25,318 nt of DNA, from positions 3,888,866 to 3,914,183 of the forward strand of contig BFEA01000049.1 in the NCBI GenBank assembly GCA_003427395.1, given 5' to 3'. Shown piece by piece: positions 1 to 8,850 of this stretch. The notes beneath the pieces were generated by a model, which was not told the DNA's origin, ran no database searches, and was given only the letters and a program-made list of their open reading frames with translations. Position 1 is the stretch's first letter. Every line of letters begins with the position of its first letter. A program made the translations under genes and the position numbers. Origin of the DNA: Chara braunii. Lineage: Eukaryota; Streptophyta; Charophyceae; Charales; Characeae.

Positions 1-569
1 TGGGTCTAGGATCCCCAGTCCCCCATTAGCCTTGCTGAGGGTGACATACTTCTAGGATCCCCAGTGCCCCCTTAGCCTTGCTGAGGGTGACAGACTTCCA
101 GTCCACCTTCGGCATGAAAGATTGCTTAGCTGGGTTACCCGTCCACATGTATGCAGTTGCCCTCCTCTGGAGATCCGCCTTAAGGGGCAGTGTCGGGGTC
201 CGGATTGTGGCCGCATACCAAAGCATCGAAAACATGGAAGCGTTCAGAACAAATGCCCTCCCACAGACTGATGCATAGATGCTGGACCATACGTCCAACT
301 TGGAGATCATCTTTGCCAGCATTTCTGGAGCGATGCCCGGTGAGTTTGATGAACTTTCATCCCCAGAAATCACAGTGGTTCCCTTATGTCTTGCCAAGTG
401 AACCCCGCCGGAGAGCGTTCTTGGGGTGGTGGGGGCGTGTCTGCCAGCCATCACCCACCTGGTTTGGCCTAGTTGATGCACATCTCGGATGCCATTTGGA
501 ATGCCTGCATGCCTCTAGTAAGGGCTCCGAAGGAGAAGTCTGAGGCTCTAATGAAGGTTTTGAGAGTTC
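1..569 (-). pseudogene. LINE reverse transcriptase, C-terminal part (segment 3 of a split LINE)
   Basis: This is the 3' part of a non-LTR retrotransposon ORF2, read right to left. The longest open stretch (481-26) has the pattern of the region after plant LINE RT domains: 'KLDVWSSIYASVCGRAFVLN', then a 'YMWTGNP' motif and 'KGALGILEV'. Between 569 and about 480 another frame reads 'FIRASDFSFGALTRGMQAF', which fits the segment just after the RT catalytic box, so there is at least one frameshift. The catalytic box itself should lie where the U2-poly(A) insert sits. Seen: the motifs and broken frames. Known: LINE ORF2 order is endonuclease, RT, C-terminal domain. Inferred: same copy as the LINE at 650-1194 and 9852-11136. 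It runs off the left edge, so its tail is not visible. Confidence 0.75.
5..96. repeat. 46-bp tandem duplication (two copies)
   Basis: The sequence starting tctaggatccccagt at position 5 starts again at 51. The two 46-bp copies differ at only a few positions. The duplication lies inside the LINE C-terminal region, close to the motif 'GALGILEV', and looks like a local slippage duplication in a dead element. Confidence 0.85.
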
Positions 570-649
570 ATCGGCATTCTCGGCCTTTTGGCTAAGATCA
601 AGTGTAGTATCTGTTCTGATCAGTTAAAAAAAAAAAAAAAAAAAAAAAA
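570..649 (+). pseudogene. U2 snRNA 5' fragment with a 24-nt poly(A) tail (retroposed)
   Basis: Positions 577-625 match the strongly conserved 5' end of U2 spliceosomal RNA. Visible are the stem-loop I sequence ctcggccttttggctaag, then atcaagtgtagtatctg with the branch-site recognition core GTAGTA at 604-609, then ttctgatcagtt. One base differs from the usual ttctTatcag. The first bases (570-576) fit the U2 5' end only loosely. The match stops after about 55 nt, well short of the roughly 190-nt RNA, and is followed directly by 24 A (626-649). The Sm site and stem-loops III and IV are absent, so this is not a functional gene. It interrupts the LINE RT at its expected catalytic box. I see no clear target-site duplication. 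Known: small RNAs are sometimes retroposed by LINE machinery. Inferred: this is such an event. Confidence 0.88.
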
Positions 650-1194
650 GAGGCAGGACTGTAGTATGCCCCTGTGGATCTGGCTCCGCTGTCAGCCTCT
701 CTATTGAGGGGTCCTTCCTCAAGAAGGATGCGATTGCCTCAATTGTGAAAAGGAAGATAGGGGCTGCCGACGGCTCCCCCCTGTTTGACAGATCTAGTCA
801 TCCATACTATATGGTTCCGAGAGAAACCTGTTGACCTGCACTTGCCCGTGCGCATTGTTGTATAGCACCCGGACCCAACGGCAGGTATTCGGGCCGACTC
901 CCATTCGCTCCATACACCACTGCTAGAAGTTCCAGTTGACCTGGTCATAAGCTTTCTCGAAGTTGAAGAAGAAGATGGCCGCATTTAGTTTCTTGTCGTT
1001 TATGTACCTAACAAGCTCCATGAGCGTCATGACATTGTCCAATATGAATCTACCCGGGATGAAACCCGTTTAGTCTATGTGGAACCAGTGCTTCATTACC
1101 GCCATGCGTTTGTTAGCTAGTACTTTGGCCAGTGCTTTGTAGATGACTGTCAGGAGTGTGATTGGCCGGTAATTCTGTTGTCCGTTGGGTCTCC
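650..1194 (-). pseudogene. LINE reverse transcriptase, palm region (segment 2 of a split LINE)
   Basis: Reading the minus strand from 1194 downwards gives RT hallmarks of plant LINEs: 'NYRPITLLTVIYKALAKVLA', 'FIPGRFILDNVMTLMELV', the catalytic region 'NFEKAYDQVNW' (complement of about 935-964; FxxAYD motif), 'RVLYNNAHGQVQVNRF' and 'SVKQGG'. Stops at the tag-type codon after 'KHWFHID', after 'DQVNWNF' and elsewhere, plus a frameshift after 'SVKQGG', make it a pseudogene. On the right it is cut at 1194 by the gypsy 5' LTR; the N-terminal RT part continues at 9852. On the left it is cut by the U2-poly(A) insert at 649. Confidence 0.85.
1191..1194. repeat. Target-site duplication, left copy (CTCC)
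   Basis: CTCC lies immediately before the TG of the 5' LTR, and the same four bases follow the CA of the 3' LTR at 9852-9855. If the LTR is taken to begin one base later, the duplication becomes CTCCT (5 bp, usual for gypsy elements); the sequence cannot separate the two readings. Confidence 0.75.
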
Positions 1195-2120
1195 TGCGAG
1201 GATTCGGGTCCCCGGCAGGCCTAAGGGGCCCCTGTTGCATCTGCGCCCGCCCTAAGTGAAGGCGGGCCTAACTAATCATGAGAGGCCCTCAGCTGTCAAT
1301 TTGGTATTTGGGGTCCAGACAGTTGTGACACGCCAGTTGGTTGAAGGGAAATACACGCCGATCAACAAAGACATTCCACGACCTTCTGGGCCTTTCCAAG
1401 AATGCTGGCCCTGGGCGAGAATCGCAGCCTCATACACCGGCAGTTGGGAGGCCCAACCGAAAGAGGCCCAGTAGCTGCAACAAAAGCGCAGCATCCTGGG
1501 GCCTACTGGAAGCTTCTGGGCCCAGGCCCAGTCCAGCCAGGCTGCGAAGGTAGGCAGGAGCGGACGCTCGTGGGCTGATGCTGGCGCTGAGAGGCGAGGT
1601 GCTAGCGTGTGCGGTCGTGCAGGGAGCAGGGCGCTGCTGAGGGCATCGCCATAGCCCAGCCTCCATAGCTGGTTGGGCTTGGACTACAGTGAGGCGCAGG
1701 GGTGGTCTTCGGGTGTACAGAGGAAAGACGTGGGAGTAAGACAGGGGAGAGAGAGAGAAGGATGATGATGATGGTGATGTGAGGGCACATACCTGGTATT
1801 GGCGATGGTCTGCATGGGCAACATCTTCAAGGATTTCGTAGGCTGCTGACGTCAACAGTTGCATTGTCAATTAGTAGGCAGAGAGTAGCTGCGTAAGAAG
1901 TAGGCTGGGCGCCGAGCGCCAAGTAGGGAGATAGGGCCTGGACACTCGTGTTAGTGGTGGCGAGAGCAAGCTCTCATTGACAATGGTTTTCAGTGTCACG
2001 AATCTTCATTGGTGTTATATTGGTGCATTTCTGCTTTCTGGACACAATGATACTATCTGGCCTTCAATATGATTGAGCAATCTAGTTATTGTCATCTCGC
2101 TACTGCTCATTTTCCTTGCA
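1195..2120 (+). repeat. 5' LTR of gypsy element 1 (926 bp)
   Basis: It begins TGCGAGGATTCGG and ends CCTTGCA, and is collinear with 8851-9851. Inside are a 7-bp stem hairpin (gcccgcc / ggcgggc near 1247-1268), a GA tract followed by ATG repeats near 1748-1775, and a perfect hairpin gagagc-aa-gctctc near 1964-1977. It lacks the 75 bp found in the 3' LTR; 926 + 75 = 1001, so the LTRs are otherwise gap-free. I cannot place the U3/R/U5 borders with confidence. Confidence 0.95.
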
Positions 2121-2123
2121 ATT

Positions 2124-2142
2124 TGGTATCGGAGTTGGTTCT
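2124..2142 (+). other. Primer-binding site, initiator-Met tRNA type
   Basis: Three bases after the LTR end the sequence reads TGGTATCGGAGTTGGTTCT. Its first seven bases equal the usual plant-retrotransposon PBS complementary to the 3' end of initiator tRNA-Met (TGGTATCAGAGC type), and GAG is also kept. The A-to-G and later changes are decay or family variation. Confidence 0.8.
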
Positions 2143-3403
2143 AACTGCGCTTCATTGACTCTTCGCAATAGCTGTTTGGTGCTTCGCATTAGGTGTGGGG
2201 CAGTAACAAGGCTTGGGCATTGCGTGATAGGCAGCCCAGGGTCGTGTGGGCGCGCCAGGAAGCTATGTGGTGACACTAGGGGTGTACGCTGGATGATGAG
2301 AGCTTGCTGATGTGGCATTTATGTCGAGGTGGAACTGCATTCTGGTGTTGGTTGTGCCGAGGCAAAGACGGGTCATCATAAATGCACGTCAGGTTACCAG
2401 TGAGAAATCTGTGGTTGGGGGCAGCATTATGAGGTACGTTGCTCTCTTCCTTATCTACCCTCTTCATTACTTCTTACCTTGAGGAAGTGAGTTTTGTCTT
2501 GAGAGTCCTCTCAATGTGAGGTGTCGCGAGCGCTCAACCTTGAGAGTCAACATTCTTCTTGGGCAGCAAGCTGGTGGGAGACGGGCGAAGCCTCTGAAGG
2601 GCCCTGGACAAAGCACTCGGGTCACAGTCACCACGCCAACCCACTGGGACTAGTACACGCATGCTTTGCCGCAAGTCCTTGGTTCTGCTGCTGCACAATA
2701 GAGGTCATGCAGGGCATGCCAGCCCTTTGGACAGACGCTTACCAGACCGTCTTTAAATATTTCTAGCGGGGACTCGGTGTTGACTTTGGTTGTGATCGTC
2801 GTCCTGTCTGCGACATTAAATAAATCTTGAGGACCTTGGGGGCTGTCCTTAAACTGCCTCTTGATCAGCCAGATCAAACCGGGTGTAAGGCTCGTTGCAT
2901 GCGAGGATAAATAAGGTGCAGGGCCTGGCACGTTCGGCATAGACTTGGGGCACAGGGGTTGGCCGGATTGCACACCTTCAGACACGTTGCTCAACCAGAT
3001 GCTTAAGACGTCGACACAAAGTGACTACTCAAGAGGGAAACAGGGGGAGGGTTGGATTCTGGTAACTGTTCGCAGTGGCACTAATTAGACAAACTGTCGT
3101 CCATCATGCTTCTCAACAGGTATATTATTTTTATTTTTTGATTATTTAGTTGTTACGGACTTGTTAACAACTGACAGACAACTGCAGATAGGTTACTTCC
3201 TTTCCTTGCTGTATTGCGTTCTGTGTAAGAGTAATCTAAAAATAGAATTGAACTTACCTGTAGGACCTGACATTCATTGTTGGTTACCGCTTGACTACTT
3301 CTCTCTAGGTTGACCGAAATTAGTTGATTATTCATACCCGGTTGTGTGTCATGTTGAGGTAGGATTCAGTGTGGACTCTAGTTTAGATCACACACTGCAG
3401 CTC
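2143..3403 (+). other. Untranslated leader of gypsy element 1, no gene seen
   Basis: About 1.26 kb between the PBS and the gag start. Short open frames on both strands show no family features. There is an AT-rich patch at 3120-3155. Its length is normal for the leader of a large plant gypsy element. Confidence 0.6.
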
Positions 3404-5363
3404 ATGAGTGATGCAGGCAGTAGTGAGGAGGAGGAACGAGTAGTGGAACATCTTAGAGTGACTCGTAGAACTGCACTTAGTCAACCGATTACCTTCTTGG
3501 AGTTAGGCCAGGGAGAGGGAATGCGGCTGCGAAGGGAAGCTAGGGAAAGGATGATATTAGAGAGGGCTAGGTCAGCGGCAACCAACGCTGAACGGACACT
3601 TGCAGCAGCAAGACTAGCGGACGCTAGAGTTCAGGTTGAAGTTGCGATGGCTACCTCCTCTTCAGTGTCACAGACCTTGTCTTAGGCCTCTTCGTCAGGT
3701 GTCAGTCAGGGTATCTCTCAAAGTTTTGTTAGTCAATTTGTTGGCTTTGCCACTCACACCTGAGGATTATGAGATCCTCCAAGCTGAAGCTCTTGATGAC
3801 GAGTTGCATCGGCAACTGAGAGAAGTTGAAGAAAGAAGAGAAAGAGCTAGGTTGAGAAAAGTCAGATTAGGCACTCGGTTGCAGGAGCTAAGAGGACTAG
3901 AAGAACTAGATGATGCTACATTAATTCTGTTGATCGGTCGTTGCACAACTCGCTACTTTGTGTGGCAGAAACGCAGGTAGTTCAGCAGGAACTGTTGGCT
4001 GAGCTAGTGGCAGGCCAAAAACGAATTCTGGTTGCACTTCAAGGGCCTCGTCCAGTCATGAGGCAACCCCGGTTCCTGTAGTTCCTCCTTCGGTTGCAGG
4101 TCCTTCAGTGACGTCGTCGCCGATAGGGCAAACCTTCTCGCCTATGTATGGCATGGCTCTCGCAGGCGGACAACCAGTAGTTAGTGGTCCGGTCCCTAGA
4201 CCTCCTACTGTATCATCCACGACGGTGGTAACTACAGTCCCATCATCAGGGCAAGCCCAGGTTAGCGTGTAGCAACCGGTGTCAGTGGCCATGCAACACT
4301 GCAACAATCACCTGGGCAGATCCAACCTATGCAGTCGATGCCCAAGATTCCTTTGTTGAGTCCTAAGCCCTTCTTTGGCGACAGGAAGAAGGACGAGGAC
4401 CTGGACACCTAGGTGAGGACTGTGCCCACTTATGTGAGGCACAAACTCAAAAGGCCAGAGCAGGAGGTTATAGCTGCTGCTTCCTTTTTAGAGGGATAAC
4501 ACGTTAAATGGGTTAGTGCAGCAACAGGGCTATGGTCAAAATTTCGATGCCTGGGCGCAGGCCCAAACATTGGAAGACTTCGTACAGACTGTGTACAAAA
4601 GGTGGCATGACCCTCAAGGGGCTCAGAAGGCCACCGACGCGATTAACAATCTTTGTGCCAAAAGGTACAAGAATGTACGCGAGGTCACAGGCACTGTAGA
4701 ACGCCTGATCGTAGTACCTGGTGTGTGTTTTGACCCTCAGGTACTCCTCACAGACTATTTGAGATGTCTGCCCTCAGAAGTTAGGACAAAAGTGGTGGAC
4801 GAGGCCTACATAGACCAACATAGCTTCGCTACTTTCAGCAGGAAGGCCTTAGACATAGAGGCTAATCTGCGCATCAGGGCCAAGGAGATGGTAGGAAGAA
4901 GAGACTTCCCCAAGACTGGAAGAAGAAGGGTCAACTAATGTTCGTCAACCATGATGGTCAGACGATTGAAATTGACGACTTCTCAGACCTTGGGGAGGAG
5001 ACAGAGCATGATGGGGCCAATGAGACTTCGGATGGGGGAGTTGTGGCGCCTATCAAAGAAAAGGCTAGGGGGACCGGGAAGAAGGTAGTCTGGTCTACGG
5101 GTTAGGACGACCAAGGAACACCCGCATGGGTAAAACTTGGTTTAGATTACGAGGTGTGGAGGGACCGAGTTGCCAGGGGCACATGCATGAACTGTGGCAA
5201 CTATGGCCACATGTCGAGGACTTGCCGAGGCAAGACGGTCACAACGAGGGTAACCGCTCCAACAGTAGTGGGATTATCCTCGAACCCTAGCAGTGCTTCT
5301 GCGAGCACTTTGCAGGATACATCTCGGGCCAGTAGGAGTTTTAGCCGCTCTTACTCATGTTGA
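3404..5363 (+). pseudogene. gag: gag of gypsy element 1 (capsid and nucleocapsid), broken
   Basis: The likely start is the ATG at 3404 ('MSDAGSSEEEERVVEHLRV'); the frame is open further up but without recognisable content. Order: a charged coiled-coil-like N-terminus (3404-3685); a second helical part starting 'TPEDYEILQAEALDDEL' in a new frame; a P/S/V-rich linker (about 4050-4330); the capsid-like core 'FFGDRKKDEDLDT' through 'FVQTVYKRWHDPQGAQKAT' and 'DYLRCLPSEVRTKVVDEAY' (about 4365-4870); and a CCHC zinc knuckle 'CMNCGNYGHMSRTC' near 5182-5223 that binds RNA. Damage: TAG at 3683, frameshifts near 3760, 3945 and 4900, and stops at 4078, 4268, 4411, 4497 and 5103. Core and knuckle spacing match retrotransposon gag, so the call is firm although no intact protein can be made. 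Confidence 0.85.
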
Positions 5364-6897
5364 AGTGATAACGTTGCCTTCCCCACTTCAGGCGTTGGCC
5401 AAGGCTAGTGACCCGAGCATCGCCCCGCAGACACATTCGGACCCACCGACGCTCTGTTCGAGAGATGTATTTGAGTCCTTAGAAGAGTTACAGTCTGAGT
5501 GGTCATGGAAGGACCCCAAAGACTCTTGGGCGATCATCAGTAGAAGTCTAAAGGGTGAACATTTCGTGGTAGAGGTTGATGTAGGTGGCCGCAAAGTGGG
5601 TGCCTTCACAAACATAGGCTCTACACGGAATTTCATCAATCGTGCTTGTGTGGATAGACTGCGCTTAGGGAACCAAGTGCAACGGCTTAGCAGAACTGTA
5701 GCTTCTACGCTAGCCAACAAGCACCAAATGGTAGTTAAAGACTATGCCAAGGACGTAGTTTGTTCCTTCTCATATGGAGGAGGGGAAGTGGGACACAAAA
5801 TCTCATTCCTCATTAGCAACGAACTTCCCTTTGATATGTTACTAGGCATGTACGACCTCGAGGTTGCTCAACCTCAATTTGATTGGGATAGAAAGGTGTT
5901 GATCCACAAGATGCCCAACAGTAGAACCATTAGATTGCAAAAGTTTAGAGCTAGCAGTCTAGTGGAAAACTACGGGTGCCTGTGCGCATCCTCTTTCTAT
6001 AACTACTATAAGCAGAATCGTGAGGAGGGCATGTATCTAGTCTTTGTCTCTGAGAAAGGGGAGGTCGTTAAAGCACCCCCAGAGATAGAATCAGTCGCCG
6101 CACAATATTCCAAACTTTTTGAGGAGCCCACAGGTGTGGTGGAAAGGGAGGTCGTCCATGCGATAGACGTTGTCCCAGGTAGTAAGGGGCCTAGAGGACG
6201 AATCTATAGGATGTCTCCTGGGGAGTTGGATGAGTTCCGCCGCCAGCTCAAGGAGCTCACAGAAAAGGGATGGATTCGGCCTAGTACCTCCCCTTACTAT
6301 GCGCCAGTCTTATTTGTCCCTAAGAAGGGGGGTACCTTAAGGATGTGCATTGACTATAGGGGCCTCAATGCCATCACAGTAAATAACGCAGATCCCCTAC
6401 CCCGCATCTACGACCTATTGGATAGAGTGCAGGGATGCCGGTACTTCACAAAGATAGATATGAAGTCCGGATACCATCAGATTGCCATTGGACCTGAGGA
6501 CCAGCACAAAACCGCATTTGAGACGAGGTACGGTCTGTACGAGTTTGTGGTGATGCCCTTTGGCCTATGCAATGCACCTGGAACATTCCAGCACGCAATG
6601 GACATGATTTTTCATGAGTACTTAGACAAGTTTATCGTCGTGTACCTCAACAATATTCTTATCTTTAGTAGGACTGTAGAGGAGCACGTTGAGCACTTGA
6701 AAATAGTGCTAGGTCTCCTAAGACAGCACCAGTACAAGGTAAACTTGGAGAAATGCGAGTTCGGTCGCACCAAGATCTTGTACTTGGGTCATGAAATCTT
6801 TGCGGATGGGTTGAGGCCAGACGATATCAAGGTGGTCAGCATACGGGACTGGCCCAGACCTCAGATTGTTACTGATGTCAGATCATTTTTGGGGTAG
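5293..6897 (+). pseudogene. pol: pol of gypsy element 1: aspartic protease and reverse transcriptase, catalytically dead
   Basis: A 534-codon open frame. Residues about 90-190 are the retropepsin-like protease: 'GRKVGAFTNIGSTRNFI' aligns with the DSG/A active site but carries N-I-G at residues 107-109 (nt 5611), then 'FDMLLGMYDLE'. Residues about 270-534 are RT, with 'GWIRPSTSPYYAPVLFVPKK', 'LRMCIDYRGLNAIT', 'KIDMKSGYHQI', 'VVMPFGLCNAPGTFQ' and the catalytic box written 'YLNN' (residues 451-454, nt 6643-6654) instead of YLDD. Both metal-binding Asp are Asn. The frame ends at TAG 6895 directly after 'SFLG', where a stretch of about 15 codons of the RT-RNase H connection is missing. The length and order are standard for gypsy pol; the protein cannot be active. 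Confidence 0.9.
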
Positions 6898-7583
6898 CTT
6901 CCCCATTAACAGATCTAACTCGACTCGACACCCTTGGGAGTGGACTGAAGAGTGTGAAGCGACCTTCAAGAAATTGAAGTACGCACTGACACATTACGAA
7001 GTCCTCAAACTTCCGGATGCTGAACAACCCTTTGTTGTGACCACAGACGCCAGCCAATATGGCATAGGCGCGGTCCTTGCAAAAGGAGGGGAAGAAGTTG
7101 AGACCGATCGAGTATATGAGTAAGAAGATGCCGCCGCAAAAGCTAGCAAAGTCCACGTATGAGCGTGAGCTTTATGCCTTGGTCCATTGGAGACATTATC
7201 ACCTAGGCAGATTCTTCTACGTGAGATCTGACCATGAGACCTTGCGCTGGATCAAGACACAGCCTGTGCTGTCTGACGCACTCAAGCGATGGATACAAGT
7301 GATAGACATGTATGACTACCAACTTGATCCAATTAAGGGAGAGTACAACAAAGTGGCTGATGCACTATCTCGGCGGGCAGATTATCTGGGCGCGCTAGTC
7401 ACTGAGTTTGGCATATCTGACGAACTCACTCGATCACTGGTGGAAGCCTATCAAGAAGATCCAGTTTTGTCTGAGATCATTCGCAAACTGGAGGCTAAGG
7501 ATAAAGCTACCTCCGATGAGTTTGTGCTGGTTAGTGGATTGTTGTTTCTTGATAAGACAGGGAATAAAAGACTGTGTTCCTAA
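6898..7583 (+). pseudogene. pol of gypsy element 1: RNase H and start of integrase linker, frameshifted
   Basis: After the deletion at 6895 the connection resumes as 'ASPLTDLTRLDT' in one frame and 'PWEWTEECEATFKKLKYAL' in another. The RNase H follows: 'FVVTTDASQYGIGAVLA' (first Asp), a frameshift near 7080-7090 in a purine-rich run, then 'KSTYERELYAL' (Glu), 'VRSDHETLRWIK' (Asp) and 'VADALSRRADYLG' (last Asp). The four acidic positions are present but in two frames. A few residues between 'ELYAL' and 'HWRHY' are missing compared with element 2. It ends at TAA 7581, with an extra frame change before the integrase zinc region. Confidence 0.85.
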
Positions 7584-8159
7584 TATTGAGTCTTTGCGTA
7601 GTTTATTGTTAGAGGAATGTCATGATGCAACTGGACATTTTGGCTATAGAAAGACAGCAGCTAACCTAGTACAGAAGTTTTGGTGGCCCACAATGATGAA
7701 GGATGCAAAGAAATATGTAGAGACAAGCCAAGTTTGTCGACGTGACAAACCAAGGACGTAGGCACCTTTGGGATTGATTAAACCCCTGCCTATCTCTGCT
7801 TGACCTGGGCAGAGTGTGTCCATGGATTTCATGGATACTCTCGTGACCAGCAAGAGTGGAAAAAGGCATATATTTGTCATTGTGGATAGATTTACTGAAT
7901 ATGCAAGACTAACTGCTATACCTGAGACAGCCAGAACTGACCACATCATCAAGCTCTTTATGGATAACTGGGTACGTGACTTCAGTATACTTATGTCTAT
8001 ATTTAGTGACAGGGACGTGAGATTTACCAGCGAACTGTGGCATTCAACAGCTGAGCAAATGGGCACTAAGCTACAATGTTACCAGAAAGACAACCCACTG
8101 CAGCACCTGGCAGCATAGAGTTTGCTGTCAAGTACGAACAGATGCTGCAGCAGGAAAAT
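7584..8159 (+). pseudogene. pol of gypsy element 1: integrase zinc domain and truncated catalytic core
   Basis: The HHCC region reads 'ECHDATGHFGYRKTAANL' then 'VETSQVCRRDKPRT'. The first Cys of the final pair is replaced (TSQVC instead of SCxVC). TAG at 7759 and TGA at 7801 sit where the related proteins have sense codons. The core keeps the first Asp in 'SMDFMDTLVTSKSG' (about 7816) and the second in 'SDRDVRFTSELWH' (about 8010). After 'EQMGTKLQ' (about 8072) the sequence jumps to 'AAPGSIEFAVKYEQMLQQ', which in element 2 lies about 80-90 residues further on. The lost part contained the catalytic Glu, so the DDE triad is incomplete. Confidence 0.85.
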
Positions 8160-8295
8160 CTCGATGTAATGTTTATTTTGACTTGCTGGTGGAATAGGAA
8201 CCGGACTGTCGCTCCCCAGAATAGAAGGAGCTATGACCGTAAGGCCCTGTTTTTCTAAAACTAAAAATTAAAAAAAAAATAAAAAATAAAAAAAA
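8160..8295 (+). mobile_element. Short A-tailed insertion inside integrase (possible retroposon)
   Basis: Gypsy coding sequence stops after 'MLQQ' (about 8157) and resumes at 'MIASENK' (8296). The intervening 135 bp has no gypsy similarity that I can see and ends in an A-rich tail (8259-8295, interrupted only by a few t and c). A non-coding body with a 3' A tail inside another element suggests retroposition in plus orientation. The 5' border is uncertain by about 10 bp, no clear target duplication is visible, and I could not match the body to any small RNA I know. Confidence 0.5.
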
Positions 8296-8814
8296 TGATT
8301 GCATCTGAGAATAAGAGACGACCCTCTTCAGGTAGGTGATAGAGTCTGGGTCAAATCATCTGAACTAGGTCAAGAGTTGGGGATTTCACGCAAACTAATG
8401 CCACAGTACTTTGGGCCCTGGGAGATCTTAGACATTGTAGGAGATCAACCAGATGGGCCTTCATACATGATTCGCATTCCTGCACACTTGCGTACTTGCC
8501 CTGTTTTCCATGCCTCCAAGTTGGCACCTTTCGCTGTCACTGATCAGTTTCCCTCCAGGAGATCAATGCTGCCCCCAACCATGGATGGACATGTGGACAT
8601 CGACGATATCGTTGAGCACAAGCTGATGCCTGTACCCAAACCTCCAGGAAGGGGTCGACCGCCAAAGCCACAAACGCAATACAAAGTGCGGTTCAGACAT
8701 CACATTGATCCTCAAGAAGACCGGTGGTTCACAAGAGAGGAATTAATGAAGACTGCTCCCCAAATCATCTCGAGTTACGAGAGAAAGCTGAAAGGGAAGC
8801 AGCCTGTTACATAA
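8296..8814 (+). pseudogene. Integrase C-terminus with GPY/F and chromodomain-like module, gypsy element 1
   Basis: It resumes with 'MIASENKRRPS' and, after a frame change near 8330, 'LQVGDRVWVKSSELGQELG'. The GPY/F module is 'MPQYFGPWEILDIVG' through 'CPVFHASKLAPF' (about 8398-8533). Then come 'RRSMLPPTMDGHVDIDDIV' and a chromodomain-like segment 'QYKVRFRHHIDPQEDRWF' followed by 'REELMKTAPQII', ending at TAA 8812. Known: chromovirus integrases carry such a C-terminal module, which in studied cases targets histone marks. The basic 'GRGRPPKP' linker resembles an AT-hook. This is the best preserved part of the element (171 codons open). Confidence 0.85.
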
Positions 8815-8837
8815 GAATTTCTCAGAGGACTATCGAA

Positions 8838-8850
8838 GTAAAGGAGGGAA
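8838..8850 (+). other. Polypurine tract of gypsy element 1
   Basis: The purine run GTAAAGGAGGGAA abuts the TG of the 3' LTR at 8851, the expected site for plus-strand DNA priming. Only one T interrupts it. Confidence 0.8.

Noticed and set aside
3120-3160. Intron in the gypsy leader (aggtatatt followed by T-rich tract)
   Set aside because: The donor is weak and no convincing acceptor with a coding consequence follows.
8160-8260. Known small RNA (U1, U4, U5, U6, 5S, 7SL) as source of the A-tailed insert
   Set aside because: None of the conserved core sequences of these RNAs is present.
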